Shown here in pieces: positions 1-8,289 of a DNA stretch of 25,000 bases. Positions within the stretch are counted from its first letter, which is position 1, and the number at the start of each line of letters is the position of its first letter. The notes beneath the pieces are model-generated. The model saw only the letters and a list, made by a program, of their open reading frames with translations. It was not told the origin of the DNA and did not search any database. The translations under genes were made by a program, and so were the position numbers. Source of the stretch: Chrysomallon squamiferum (taxonomy: Eukaryota; Mollusca; Gastropoda; Neomphalida; Peltospiridae); the NCBI GenBank assembly GCA_012295275.1, contig CM022669.1, forward strand, positions 16,842,672 through 16,867,671, read 5' to 3'.

Positions 1-190
1 AGCCATGGCGCCAGTTTCGATTCCAAAACCTTCCCGAACGCTTTTCCCGCCTTGAAACCCTTCATTCTGCAGACGACAGTTGCCTCTTTGTCAGACCATC
101 TCTTTGAGCAAACCTGTCCCCACAAACCGAGATGATGTACTTCCACTTTTCCCCATTTCCCATCTCCCCCAGTAATACGTACATCAAACG
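1..190 (-). CDS. Exon 7 (partial): SRCR domain 4, N-terminal part
   Basis: The acceptor is TCTTTTTCAG (AG at 192-191) and enters in phase 1, with CG completing Thr. It reads FDVRITGGDGKWGKVEV, GLWGQVCSKRWSDKEATVVC, RMKGFKAGKAF and continues LESKLAPWL at the window edge. VRITGGDGKWGKVEV and GQVCSxRWSDKEATVVCRxxG are unmistakable SRCR strands and cysteine motifs. The exon reads on past the point where domains 1 and 2 are interrupted by a phase-0 intron, so this domain is also probably encoded on one exon, like domain 3. The remaining half, and any later domains or membrane anchor, lie outside the window. There is no stop or frame problem in the 62 complete codons seen. Confidence 0.93.
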
Positions 191-379
191 CTGAAAAAGA
201 AATAAATAATATAGTGTTTATAATCAAATACCATCGTACAGATTTCTTGTTTCTAATAGGTCTGTCATATAATATTACTGATATTCGCCCTCTAATAACA
301 GTAAGAAAATAAAACTTTAAAACGTATATTCATTCATTTATTTATTTAGTGATAGGATTCCGATTTCAGTAGAAATCAG

Positions 380-618
380 TAACGTTTTCATGTATTAGTA
401 ACTTGTTCCATGTATGAAAATCTTGTTTTATATATCACTATCTTGTTACATATATCACTACTTTGTTTTATATAACAGTAATTTGTTTCGTGTATCACTA
501 TCTTGTTTCATATATCAGTAACTTGTTTCATATATCAGTAACTTGTTTCGTATATTAATAACATGATTCGTGTATCATTATTTTGTTTCATGTATTAGTA
601 ACTTCTTTTATATATAGT
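380..618. repeat. 20-bp minisatellite, about 12 diverged copies
   Basis: Units resembling TAACTTGTTTCATATATCAG follow each other at an exact 20-bp spacing from 399 to 618. One 19-bp copy precedes them at 380-398. Unit starts are at 399, 419, 439, 459, 479, 499, 519, 539, 559, 579 and 599. Copies differ by several substitutions, but no indel breaks the period after the first unit. The TTGTTTC core is the most conserved part. Confidence 0.9.
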
Positions 619-622
619 ATAA

Positions 623-626
<4 letters not shown>

Positions 627-663
<37 letters not shown>
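627..663. repeat. (TTA)n microsatellite beside the SRCR3 donor
   Basis: An uninterrupted TTA/ATT trinucleotide tract. On the gene strand it reads (ATA)n and begins four bases inside intron 6, just past the GTAAGA donor. It is the inverted counterpart of the tract at 1063-1133 on the other side of the exon. Confidence 0.9.
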
Positions 664-668
664 CTTAC

Positions 669-1042
669 TTTTATTTATTTTGTCGATGGTTGTGTTGTAG
701 CAGATCACGGAAGCAGACGACATGCGCGAACACTGTCTCGAAGAAGCCACCATCGGGCAATCGACGAAACGTTTTTCACTTCCGGTACAATTGACGAAGC
801 CGTACGAGCCCTGCGTTCTGTCTTTACTCCACGGATGTTTGCCCCAGGCATCCACAACGGAAGACACGCCCAAGCCCGTGCAGCACAGAGCCTTGCCATC
901 CACGTATCCGAGCTCTCTGCAGACAACCCTGGCGTCGCTGTCGTGCCACTCCCTGTCACAGACTTCTTTCCAGCCTTCGCCTTCCTTCCACACTTCCACG
1001 GCTCCGAATCTCTGAACACCCCGTTGTTCCCTCTTAGTCTGA
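669..1042 (-). CDS. Exon 6: SRCR domain 3 on one exon, eight cysteines, with a 1-bp frame break
   Basis: The acceptor is CTTCTTCACCAG (AG at 1044-1043) and enters in phase 1, starting (V)RLRGNNG. The rest of the domain (AVEVWKEGEG, EVCDREWHDSDARVVCRELG, ALCC, FVNCTGSEKRFVDC, SASVIC) lies in a different frame. The switch falls at a GGGG run at 1022-1019 on the minus strand. A phase-1 to phase-1 exon must be a multiple of three, but this one is 374 bp, one base short. The donor is AAAA followed by GTAAGA (GT at 668-667, phase 1), joining to Thr. Eight cysteines on a single uninterrupted exon is group B architecture, unlike domains 1 and 2. Taken literally, the first frame reaches a stop at about 705-707. 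The base may be missing from the assembly or truly deleted. Confidence 0.88.
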
Positions 1043-1062
1043 CTGGTGAAGAAGTGAGGCAG

Positions 1063-1115
<53 letters not shown>

Positions 1116-1133
1116 TAATAATAATAATAATAA
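1063..1133. repeat. (ATA)n microsatellite beside the SRCR3 acceptor
   Basis: AAT/ATA trinucleotide repeat with one phase slip near 1111. On the gene strand it is (TTA)n and lies directly upstream of the acceptor of exon 6. It is complementary in sequence to the tract at 627-663 on the far side of the same exon. Confidence 0.9.
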
Positions 1134-1159
1134 AATTAAAGAGCGATTACATTGTTGTT

Positions 1160-1440
1160 AAATTCTGAAACTGTTACTACTGCTACTGCTTTTCCTAATA
1201 CTTCTTCTCCTACTGCTACTATACTGCTATACTACTACTATTACTACTACTACTTCTACTACAATTACTATTACTATTACTGCTACTACTGTTAGTACTA
1301 CTGCTGCTGCTGCTTTTACTACTACTGTCTTTATCACGCATCCTCCTCGAATTAGTATACCATTAGTATCACTCCTGCTGCTATTACTGTTATTACAATC
1401 ACTACTATACTACTACTAAAACTGCTACTACCAAAAATGT
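1160..1440. repeat. Degenerate (ACT)n/(CTG)n low-complexity stretch
   Basis: A mixture of ACT, ACTACTGCT and TTACT units with many interruptions. It looks like an aged trinucleotide array. It lies inside intron 5, and its many stops and lack of domain similarity argue against coding. Confidence 0.75.
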
Positions 1441-1602
1441 TTATATATTAGAATTATACTAATATCACTGAAACTAGAAGAACAAAAGCCACAACTAAAA
1501 CAAATACAATTACTGATAATAACATATCATCACAATTTGCATCGTAATATTATTGTTGCTGCTGCTGTTGCTGCTGCTGTACTTGTTATAAAATGAACTC
1601 AC

Positions 1603-1765
1603 CTGAAGTGTTGAAACACGCGATGCCAACGTCTTCTTCTCTTCCGCAGTCGTGAGTTAACCAGCTGTTGTGACGACAATCCAGCAGAGTCTCCTCTTTT
1701 CCTTTACACAGAACTTCGTCCAAATACGTTCTCTGTCCCGTTCTGAATCTCGTCAGCATAGTTCT
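1603..1765 (-). CDS. Exon 5: SRCR domain 2, C-terminal half
   Basis: The acceptor is CTAACAG (AG at 1767-1766, phase 0). The segment reads RTMLTRFRTGQRTYLDEVLC, then KGKEETLLDC, a basic HNSW loop, HDCGREEDVGIAC and a short FNTS linker. LDEVLCxGKEETLLDC matches the SRCR (L/F)DDVxCxGxExxLxxC signature. Domain 2 totals six cysteines, as in domain 1. The donor is TTCAG followed by GTGAGT, a near-consensus phase-1 donor (GT at 1602-1601). The terminal G plus TC from the next exon codes Val, giving VRLRGNNG at the start of domain 3. That link fixes the reading frame in which domain 3 begins. Confidence 0.92.
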
Positions 1766-2102
1766 CTGTTAGTAAAACATCAGAAATATTCATAAAACAG
1801 GAGAGAAACAAAAAAAAGGTATGTTCGTATAAAACATGGACAGACCTATGGATGGACAGACTGGACATTGCAACACAAATGTCTTGAAAAGAAAAGAACC
1901 AAACACAGATAGGTAAGACTTGACAACACTAAAGGATCTACGGAGGGATTGATGGAATGAGTCAGATATAACAAGAGTTAAAGAGGCTCAGAGACGGACG
2001 AAATCCTGAGTGATGGTAAATTCAACATGTACAAATTTTTTACTATATATATATATATATATATACATCTACATTTTCAAGTGGACCAAAATTTTCTCAA
2101 TA

Positions 2103-2158
<56 letters not shown>

Positions 2159-2352
2159 GTTATTATTATTATTACTGTTGTTGTTGTTATTGTTGCTGCT
2201 ATTGTTGTTATCCTTCTGCTTCTTATCATCATCATCATCATTATTATTATTACTACAACTATTACTAACATTATCATCATCCCATCATCATAATCATCTT
2301 CATTATCATCATCGTCATCATTGTTATTATTATTATCCTGACATACACATAC
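1766..2352 (-). other. Intron 4 (splits SRCR2)
   Basis: A 587-bp phase-0 intron. From 2043 to 2337 it is almost entirely simple repeat: (TA)n at 2043-2065, (ATT)n at 2105-2177, then TTG and ATC/ATT units. The repeat starts within about 15 bases of the GTATGT donor on the gene strand. The 1767-2040 part is unique AT-rich sequence with nothing recognisable. Confidence 0.85.
2043..2337. repeat. Compound (TA)n-(ATT)n-(TTG)n-(ATC)n microsatellite
   Basis: Sub-tracts in order are TA dinucleotides (2043-2065), ATT (2105-2158 and 2160-2177), GTT units (2176-2215) and mixed ATC/ATT (2223-2337). All are low-complexity; the apparent ORFs across them are homopolymer-like and not genes. Confidence 0.9.
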
Positions 2353-2522
2353 CTGACCATATGTGTAGTTGAAGTAGTTGCATGATATACGAGCGGCGTG
2401 TTCGTTGAAGAGGTCGTCACAAATGCTGCCCCATTTCATATTTCCTAGCGTCACCTCCAGACGTCCCCACATACTCTGCAAGCCGGCGTCCGTTCCTCCT
2501 TCTTCCAGGCGCATTTTAAATA
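2353..2522 (-). CDS. Exon 4: SRCR domain 2, N-terminal half
   Basis: The segment enters in phase 1 through acceptor TCTTTTAG (AG at 2524-2523). It reads FKMRLEEGG, WGRLEVTLGN, WGSICDDLFNEHAARISC and ends NYFNYTYGQ. It is the same half-domain as exon 2: the GRLEV strand, ICDD cysteine and AARxxC cysteine align one-to-one. The donor is GTCAG followed by GTATGT (GT at 2352-2351) in phase 0, so the internal split is conserved with domain 1, consistent with tandem duplication of a two-exon unit. The stretch before GRLEV is slightly longer than in domain 1, and the usual arginine after the second cysteine is replaced (CNYF). Confidence 0.92.
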
Positions 2523-2626
2523 CTAAAAGAAAAATAAATGAAGAAAAGATTATTGCAAATACACGCTCTTTGTCATACAACGAGCACTAAATTACGAGCA
2601 TGTTAATTGCAAGAGGTATATAAGTC

Positions 2627-2780
2627 CATTGTTGTTGTAGTTGTCGTTTTTTGTTGTTGTTTTTTTATATATTTTGTTGTTGTTGGGGTTTTTGTTATTT
2701 TTTGTTGTTGGTTTTTTAGGGGTTTGTATGTTGTTATTTTTTTTATACAAAATTTCAATTTTTTTTTTTTTTTTTTTTTT
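2627..2780. repeat. GTT/T-rich low-complexity tract
   Basis: Interspersed TTG, TTTTTG and poly-T units ending in a run of about 22 T. On the gene strand this is an A/CAA-rich intronic segment. No repeat-family identity can be given. Confidence 0.8.
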
Positions 2781-3240
2781 GTGTCTTTCATATATGAGAC
2801 AAAAATAGCAAAAAAAAGATTCAGGGTTTCAAAAAAGAGATAAATATTACACATATTTTAAAATACATTCTGGCTAAAAACAACATCTGTTTAAAATTCA
2901 AGTCTACGACATAATATTCATTCTTATGCACATATATTAATTTATTAATATTCTTTCAGAACATAAAGGTTCGCAGTAATTTAAGTTATTGCATCAGATA
3001 AGTGATAGTCGGGTTGGAACGTTCAACAGCCGTGGGGTAAAAACAACAACAAATGTCATGTCTCGTTCGTGCACGCAGTAATCAGGTTAGAATGTTGTTT
3101 TTACTTCACGTTTCATCCTGTTTTGTAGTCTAGACGTTTACTCATGCTTCACCTTTATAAAATAATTTGTATTACTGATTAATTTGGACATGCTTTAATT
3201 AAATGACGTGCTATTCTTATTACTTTTTGTTTTGTTTTTA

Positions 3241-3242
<2 letters not shown>

Positions 3243-3280
<38 letters not shown>

Positions 3281-3390
3281 GTTGTTGTTGTTGTTTTTTG
3301 TTGTTGTTGTTGTTGTTGTTATTCCTGTTATTATTGGTGTTATTGTTTTATTATTATTATTATTATTATTATTATCATCATCATCATCAT
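3243..3390. repeat. Compound (ATT)n-(GTT)n-(ATT)n-(ATC)n microsatellite
   Basis: ATT at 3243-3280, GTT at 3281-3320, a mixed stretch, ATT at 3349-3374 and ATC at 3375-3390. It lies within intron 3. Its organisation mirrors the tract in intron 4 (ATT, then GTT, then ATC), so the two could share an origin by duplication or arise from the same mutational route. Confidence 0.9.
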
Positions 3391-3624
3391 TTCCCAGTTT
3401 TTAAGAGACGGTGCTGCCTTTTCGTTGTTTTATTTTATATTATGTCTATGTATTTACATACACACACACGCACGCACACATATAAGCATTATTTATTCTT
3501 CTGCAGAATCGGCACCAAAAAAAAAAAAAAAAATTAAACACTAAAAACATATCAATGACGATTGTACAAATTTTCTTTTTTGTTTTTCCTTTTTTTATTT
3601 TTTTTATTTATTTTTTTTTTTTAC

Positions 3625-3790
3625 CTGATTTGGTGTCGTTGAAGCAGAAGACGCCCACGTCTTCTGTGTGATCACAGTCGCTGGTTGGACTACTTTTACA
3701 CTGTTTGAGTGATTCTTCTTTCCCTGAACATTCGACGTCATCAAACAAGATTGGTCCATTTCCGCTTCCGAAGTAAGCCTTTGCAATAGC
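3625..3790 (-). CDS. Exon 3: SRCR domain 1, C-terminal half
   Basis: This segment encodes [20 protein letters not shown] followed by [11 protein letters not shown], a [12 protein letters not shown] terminus and a short linker. The GSGxGPIxxDDVxCxGxExxLxxC signature and the final (V/G)xxC motif are diagnostic of the second half of an SRCR domain. With exon 2 the domain has six cysteines (ICDD, VIC, VEC, KQC, DCD, VFC), the group A complement. The acceptor is TTGTAG (AG at 3792-3791, phase 0). The donor is TCAG followed by GTAAAA (GT at 3624-3623, phase 1) and runs straight into an A-rich tract. The length of 166 bp is 55 codons plus one base. The intron between exons 2 and 3 is only 150 bp. 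Confidence 0.93.
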
Positions 3791-3940
3791 CTACAATAGA
3801 CAAATAAACTTCACTGGCATTGCTAATAACATAGCATGATTGTACAGTAATACAAGATTTTAAATAACAAATCGATTACACCTATATTTTCACAGTTACT
3901 GGTTAAGATATACTTCGGATAATTTTGGACATAATCGTAC
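3791..3940 (-). other. Intron 2 (splits SRCR1)
   Basis: The shortest intron of the gene at 150 bp, phase 0, with donor GTACGA and acceptor TTGTAG. It is unique AT-rich sequence without repeats. Confidence 0.9.
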
Positions 3941-4104
3941 CTCTCCGTTTGTGAATCCGAAAGGCCGACAAATAACAATGGCGGCACTTTTGTTGAAAAA
4001 GTCATCACAGATGCTTCCCTGAATTGTGCTGTTTACTGACACTTCCACACGTCCTGATAAATGTGTCGTTGTGTTTTCACCGTTTACCAATCGTATTTGG
4101 AGAT
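3941..4104 (-). CDS. Exon 2: SRCR domain 1, N-terminal half
   Basis: This segment encodes LQIRLVNG, then GRVEVSVN, then GSICDDFFNKSAAIVICRPF and GFTNGE. That is the first half of an SRCR domain: the VRLVNG-type start, the GRVEV strand, the (S/T)ICDD cysteine motif and the AxxVCR-type second cysteine. The acceptor is TTCCAG (AG at 4106-4105), preceded on the minus strand by a 15-T polypyrimidine tract, and enters in phase 1. The donor is GAG followed by GTACGA (GT at 3940-3939) in phase 0. The length of 164 bp is two bases plus 54 codons. Phase-0 splitting at this point of the fold is typical of group A SRCR domains. Several N-x-S/T sequons suggest N-glycosylation. Confidence 0.93.
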
Positions 4105-4258
4105 CTGGAAGATGAATTTAAAAAAAAAAAAAAAATTAGAAGTCTATATTGCTATTCTGTATAAATCCGATAGTTTCCCCCAATTCATGTCTTTCATAGA
4201 GTTGTCTGGCCCTGAACCTTTAACTTATAAATTGTTTCATTAATCTTGAAAGTTCCTA

Positions 4259-4282
4259 AACACACACACACAAACACACACA

Positions 4283-4315
<33 letters not shown>

Positions 4316-4358
4316 CGCGCAAGTACGAGCTAGTTCTTATGCACACACACACAAACAT

Positions 4359-4447
<89 letters not shown>
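4259..4447. repeat. (CA)n followed by (AG)n compound microsatellite
   Basis: CA dinucleotides at 4259-4314 with a few A interruptions, a short spacer, a second CA tract at 4341-4352, and an unbroken (AG)n of 85 bp at 4363-4447. On the gene strand it becomes (CT)n then (TG)n, 150-340 bases upstream of the exon 2 acceptor. Confidence 0.93.
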
Positions 4448-4451
<4 letters not shown>

Positions 4452-6010
4452 TTTTAATGATTATATTTGAAATATATTGGTCAAGGTTTCTTTTGCCTGT
4501 AAATATAATTGTACAGTATAACTTTATGTCTGTGTCTTTTTCCTACATTTAAATCATTTACTTCAGATGTAACGTATAATGAATTAGCTTCCTGGTTGAA
4601 TGTCATGTTTGTTTTTAAAGCGCATTAACCAAAAGGAAATTCACAGCGTTTTACATGCTCTTACAAAACGTTTATTTCCGTGAACATTTCACTATAAATT
4701 TCCCTGCTGGTATTTTTATTATTTATATTACCATTTGAGCTCTTGATAAAAGAAATTTTTATTATCTGTATTAGAAAATAAGCAGAGAAATGATTCACTT
4801 TGAGAGCGGCTTACAAATAAAAAAGATGACAACATCACAAATACGTTTTGTCAAAAACTGTTCTTCTATACAAAAAAACAAAATTTTTCTTTGGAGAATT
4901 CCGTACGATAAATATAATAACCCAGATTTATTTAAGCAATTAGTTGTGCATGTTCTATACTCACATCAATATTTGGCTATTTATATAACACTGTATCAGT
5001 AACACAGATAAGTACTGTGAAACAGGAAAGGATACAGAAATGCAGCAGAACAAGTACGTACGTTATAACAATAATATTAAGAAAGAGTTACATGTACCAG
5101 TTATACAATCTGTCCAAATTCTGAAAATTCAGAAGTCGTTTGTTCACTTATTATTATTCCGAGTGAGCACTCGCTTAAAACGGGATGGAATAAGAAAATG
5201 AGAGAAGTTTATAAATAAAAGAAACAGCATAACGTTCATCCTCATGCAATAAGTAATAAGCATCATTTGTTTGTATATGTGTGTCTGTGCGTGTTATTAT
5301 ACATACATTTGTGTATGTATGTACATATGCATCTGCGATTATGTTTATATAAATATTAATTTCATACTGCGCATATAAACAGAAACGATTGTATCACAAA
5401 CAGGTAACGTGTTTGTTCAGTTCCTGTCTAACCAGTTTGGTTTTATCAACGGTTACGCTGTATAATCTGCTGTGTACGAGAAGGTGCATATTGTTAAATA
5501 TCCCTTGCTGCCAAAGGCCAAATGCAGCCAGGGTGGGAAGGAGTTTCGTTCTTCATACTGACATTATTATATAAGAAAAATGTGACTGGTCCTAATGCTC
5601 ATTACTGTTATAAAATGTTGTGCGTCATTAAACTAACCTCATATTAATTTCACTTGACTAGCTATAATTCTAGCTATAATTTATACGCTAATATCACTTC
5701 ATATACTAACGGATGCAAATACCCGTACAAACTGTCAAGCTGTATGTGGTAATATTATTTATGACAAGTCGTAACTGCGTTATTTGGGACAAAGTCAATG
5801 TTTAATAAGATCCTCGATTAACATTTCCGGAGTGTTTGCTCTCGTGAATACTGCTGAATTCCGGATCTACAATAAACAGTGTAGGACCTATGGTACAAAA
5901 CATTTAAACAGCGACTTGAATAAACACAGACAGGGTGTTGAAATAGCGATCGGAAAATAAGGTGGCATCAAATTTTTTGTTGGAAGGATATGTGCCCCTG
6001 ATATATCATG
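4448..6010. other. Unique AT-rich intronic stretch, nothing recognised
   Basis: About 1.5 kb of AT-rich sequence without long repeats. Short open frames here have no domain signature or splice-consistent context. No RNA gene, transposon end or conserved motif was recognised. Confidence 0.6.
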
Positions 6011-6013
6011 ATT

Positions 6014-6236
6014 CTGTGTGTGTGTGTGTGTGTGGATGGGTGTATGTCTGTCAATATATCTGTATGTATGTTTGTATGTATGTCAGTATGTGTTTATGTA
6101 TGTATGTATGCATGTATGTATGTCTGTATGTATGTCTGTATGTATGCCTGTATGTATGTCTGTATGTATGTATTTTGTATGTATTCTGTATGTGTTTATG
6201 TACTATGTATGTATGTATGTATGTGTGAATGTATAG

Positions 6237-6309
<73 letters not shown>

Positions 6310-6312
6310 TGA
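6014..6312. repeat. Compound (TG)n-(TATG)n-(TA)n microsatellite
   Basis: TG at 6014-6034, then an interrupted TATG/TGTC array at 6058-6239, then an unbroken (TA)n of about 58 bp at 6240-6297, closing with TGTATG units. The TA block is perfectly self-complementary and long enough to extrude as a cruciform. Confidence 0.93.
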
Positions 6313-6448
6313 TGTTTGTATACGTGTGTTTGTGTATATTATGTAAGCCTCTGTTTTTCTGTGCTTTAATTTCCGTCTCCACATAATGTTTACGTTTAAT
6401 CAAAAACAACAATATAAATGACAGCTTTATTATGACTTAACCAAATTA

Positions 6449-6577
6449 AAAAAAAAAAAAAAAAAACAATAAATAAATAAATAAAATGGGTGTGTTATTT
6501 GTGAATCAGAAGTGGAATGTAACAGAAGTGAGTTCTGTTTGGCGACGACATATTTATATGTAATGATGGATTGTAAT

Positions 6578-6612
<35 letters not shown>
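6449..6612. repeat. Two poly-A tracts with an AAAT tail
   Basis: A run of about 18 A at 6449-6466 leads into AAAT-like units to 6484; a second run of 29 A lies at 6584-6612. They may be tails of old plus-strand retroposed fragments, but no body sequence was recognised. Confidence 0.8.
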
Positions 6613-6614
<2 letters not shown>

Positions 6615-6859
6615 AAGATTAACGAATGACTAGCAATCGTGAAGGAACATCACTCAAACTGGTGAAAACTTACTTAGATTTCTGTCTGAAGGACATAAAC
6701 AGCGAATTTATGCACATATTTGTAAACAGCAACACATGACGGTGATTATTAACAACTAGCACGTGACGAAGTTGACAATAACTAGAACCATAACAATATA
6801 AAACAACACTTATCGGTTGTTGTTCTTTTCTTTTGCTATTATTATATATGTGTGTCTAT

Positions 6860-6976
6860 CTTCTTTTTTATCTATCTATTTATCTATCTACTCAATATTT
6901 GTTTATTTACTTACTTACTTACTTCCTTATTTATTTATTTATTTTATTTTATTTTTTTTTTTTTTTTTTTTTTTTA
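6860..6976. repeat. (TATC)n/(CTTA)n/(TTTA)n tract ending in poly-T
   Basis: Tetranucleotide units TATC, ACTT and TTTA follow each other and end in an approximately 24-base T run at about 6952-6975. Low-complexity intronic DNA. Confidence 0.85.
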
Positions 6977-7090
6977 AATACCTTTATTTCCTAATCACCA
7001 TATTTTACCCATTCAAAACAAAAACACAACAGAGGTCTGAAATCTCAGAAACCGTTCTTCTAACATTAATGTCATCAACGGGACATTAAA

Positions 7091-7560
7091 AACCCTTTAT
7101 GGAACCGCATGCAACGAGTCCTATCAAAGCTTATCTTGTTTCAACGGGACCAGCGTGTGTGTGTGTGTGTGTGTGTGTACTCAGCGGGCTAAAAACAACT
7201 CCCGTGGTATTGTTTTTACTACCAGCTACGAGGAAGTGGCAAAATATTTACCGAACGGGACAAGGATTAATTGGGGATAAAATTCACAGCCTCCACTGAA
7301 CCATAATGGAGTTGCAACGTCAGACGACGGTAAACGCCACCGCCGTGGTTGTAAATCGTTCGACGTTGTTCGCCTTGCCAACATTTCGCGTCCGTGACGC
7401 TTTAATGCGTTTGTCTCTGAAGGAGTGCACGATTTAAGCTGTCACGCCTGTGAAGTATCGGTTATCTTTACCGGTTTGTGCACCGGGACAGAACGACCCC
7501 ATTGTCGTAAATTGCTTTCATTGTTTCTGATAGACAAGGAAATTGCAGTTATATTGACGT
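7091..7560. other. Less AT-rich intronic block, unidentified
   Basis: This stretch has visibly more G+C and CpG than its surroundings. It contains a (TG)n of about 25 bp at 7155-7178 and no long open frame with recognisable domains on either strand. Possible readings are an old transposon fragment, an intronic regulatory element or an unrecognised exon. None is supported further. Confidence 0.35.
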
Positions 7561-7614
7561 AATAAAAGAGATATTTGAAAAAGCTGTGCATCGTTGTTTC
7601 CTGTCTGTCAGTCT

Positions 7615-7766
7615 CTTTTATCTACCTTTCTGTCTATATTTCTGTCTGTCTATCTACCTATCTACCTACCTACCTACGTGTGTGGGTGTGGGTGATGGTG
7701 AATTTAAATGTGTCTGTCAGAGGATGTCACAACAACAACAACAACAACAATAATAGTCATAGCAGC

Positions 7767-7823
<57 letters not shown>

Positions 7824-7856
7824 TGTAGTAGTAGTAATAGTAGTAGTAGTAGCAGT
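7615..7856. repeat. (CTGT/CTAC)n, (ACA)n and (AGT)n microsatellites
   Basis: Imperfect TCTG/TACC tetranucleotides (about 7597-7677), an ACA tract (7729-7750) and a long AGT tract (7767-7856) with few interruptions. The serine-rich apparent frame here is a translation of the AGT repeat, not a gene. Confidence 0.9.
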
Positions 7857-8289
7857 GAGAATGAGAAGAGGAAGAAGCAGAAATAACTAATACAAGAACT
7901 GAAAATAGCACACCGATAATAACAGGAACAACAGCAAAAACGACATTAAGAAACAAGAAGAAAAATATCATCATTAACAAAAGCAACAACAAAAACAGTT
8001 AATTAATTAATTACTAAAACACTGGTTCCATGTAAATTAATCTGTATTTAAATACATATCTGATAATGAAACGTAAATAAAAGCTGACACAAAGTCAAAT
8101 AGTTCATTATGTTTATGATTTACAGTTTACTACCATATTGTCATTACGTCATCACATTGTTTGGGTCAAAGGTTATAATAACATTATTTTAAAGCTAATA
8201 ACAACCGTCAAATTAAGGTAAAAATATTATTTATTAATTTATTATAATCAGCTTCAGTATTTATTATTTATTATTTATTCATTTAGTAC

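Larger units (their letters stand above)
191..668 (-). other. Intron 6 (between SRCR3 and SRCR4 exons)
   Basis: A 478-bp phase-1 intron. Most of its length is a 20-bp-period minisatellite (380-618) followed by a (TTA)n tract (627-663) that starts four bases past the donor. The remainder (193-379) is AT-rich and holds a small inverted repeat, GATTTC/GAAATC, near 362-377. No coding signal was seen. Confidence 0.85.
1043..1602 (-). other. Intron 5 (between SRCR2 and SRCR3 exons)
   Basis: A 560-bp phase-1 intron, largely low-complexity. It holds the (ATA)n tract at 1063-1133, a degenerate ACT/CTG-rich stretch at about 1160-1440, and a short TTG/CTG tract at 1551-1580 close to the donor of exon 5. 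The acceptor-side pyrimidines come from CTGCCTCACTTCTTCACCAG. No coding signal was found. Confidence 0.85.
2523..3624 (-). other. Intron 3 (between SRCR1 and SRCR2)
   Basis: A 1102-bp phase-1 intron. It contains a GTT/T-rich tract (2627-2780, with a run of about 22 T at 2759-2780), compound (ATT)n-(GTT)n-(ATC)n at 3243-3390, short (CA)n near 3459-3480, and A-rich or T-rich runs at 3516-3533 and 3570-3622. The unique portion at 2850-3200 shows no gene-like signal. Confidence 0.85.

Noticed and set aside
380-618. CRISPR-like array
   Set aside because: The 20-bp units are contiguous with no unique spacers, and the context is an animal intron. It is a minisatellite.
583-1161. Plus-strand open frame overlapping the SRCR3 exon
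   Set aside because: It starts and ends in (TTA)n and (ATA)n repeat translated as Tyr and Ile runs, and its middle is the antisense of a clear SRCR domain.
4800-4870. Minus-strand ICDVV string resembling the SRCR ICDD motif
   Set aside because: The surrounding residues do not continue as an SRCR domain (no GRVEV strand, no proper second cysteine context) and no splice sites fit.
7091-7560. Hidden exon in the less AT-rich block of intron 1
   Set aside because: Short open frames on both strands contain stops within about 40-66 codons and no SRCR or other domain residues were seen.
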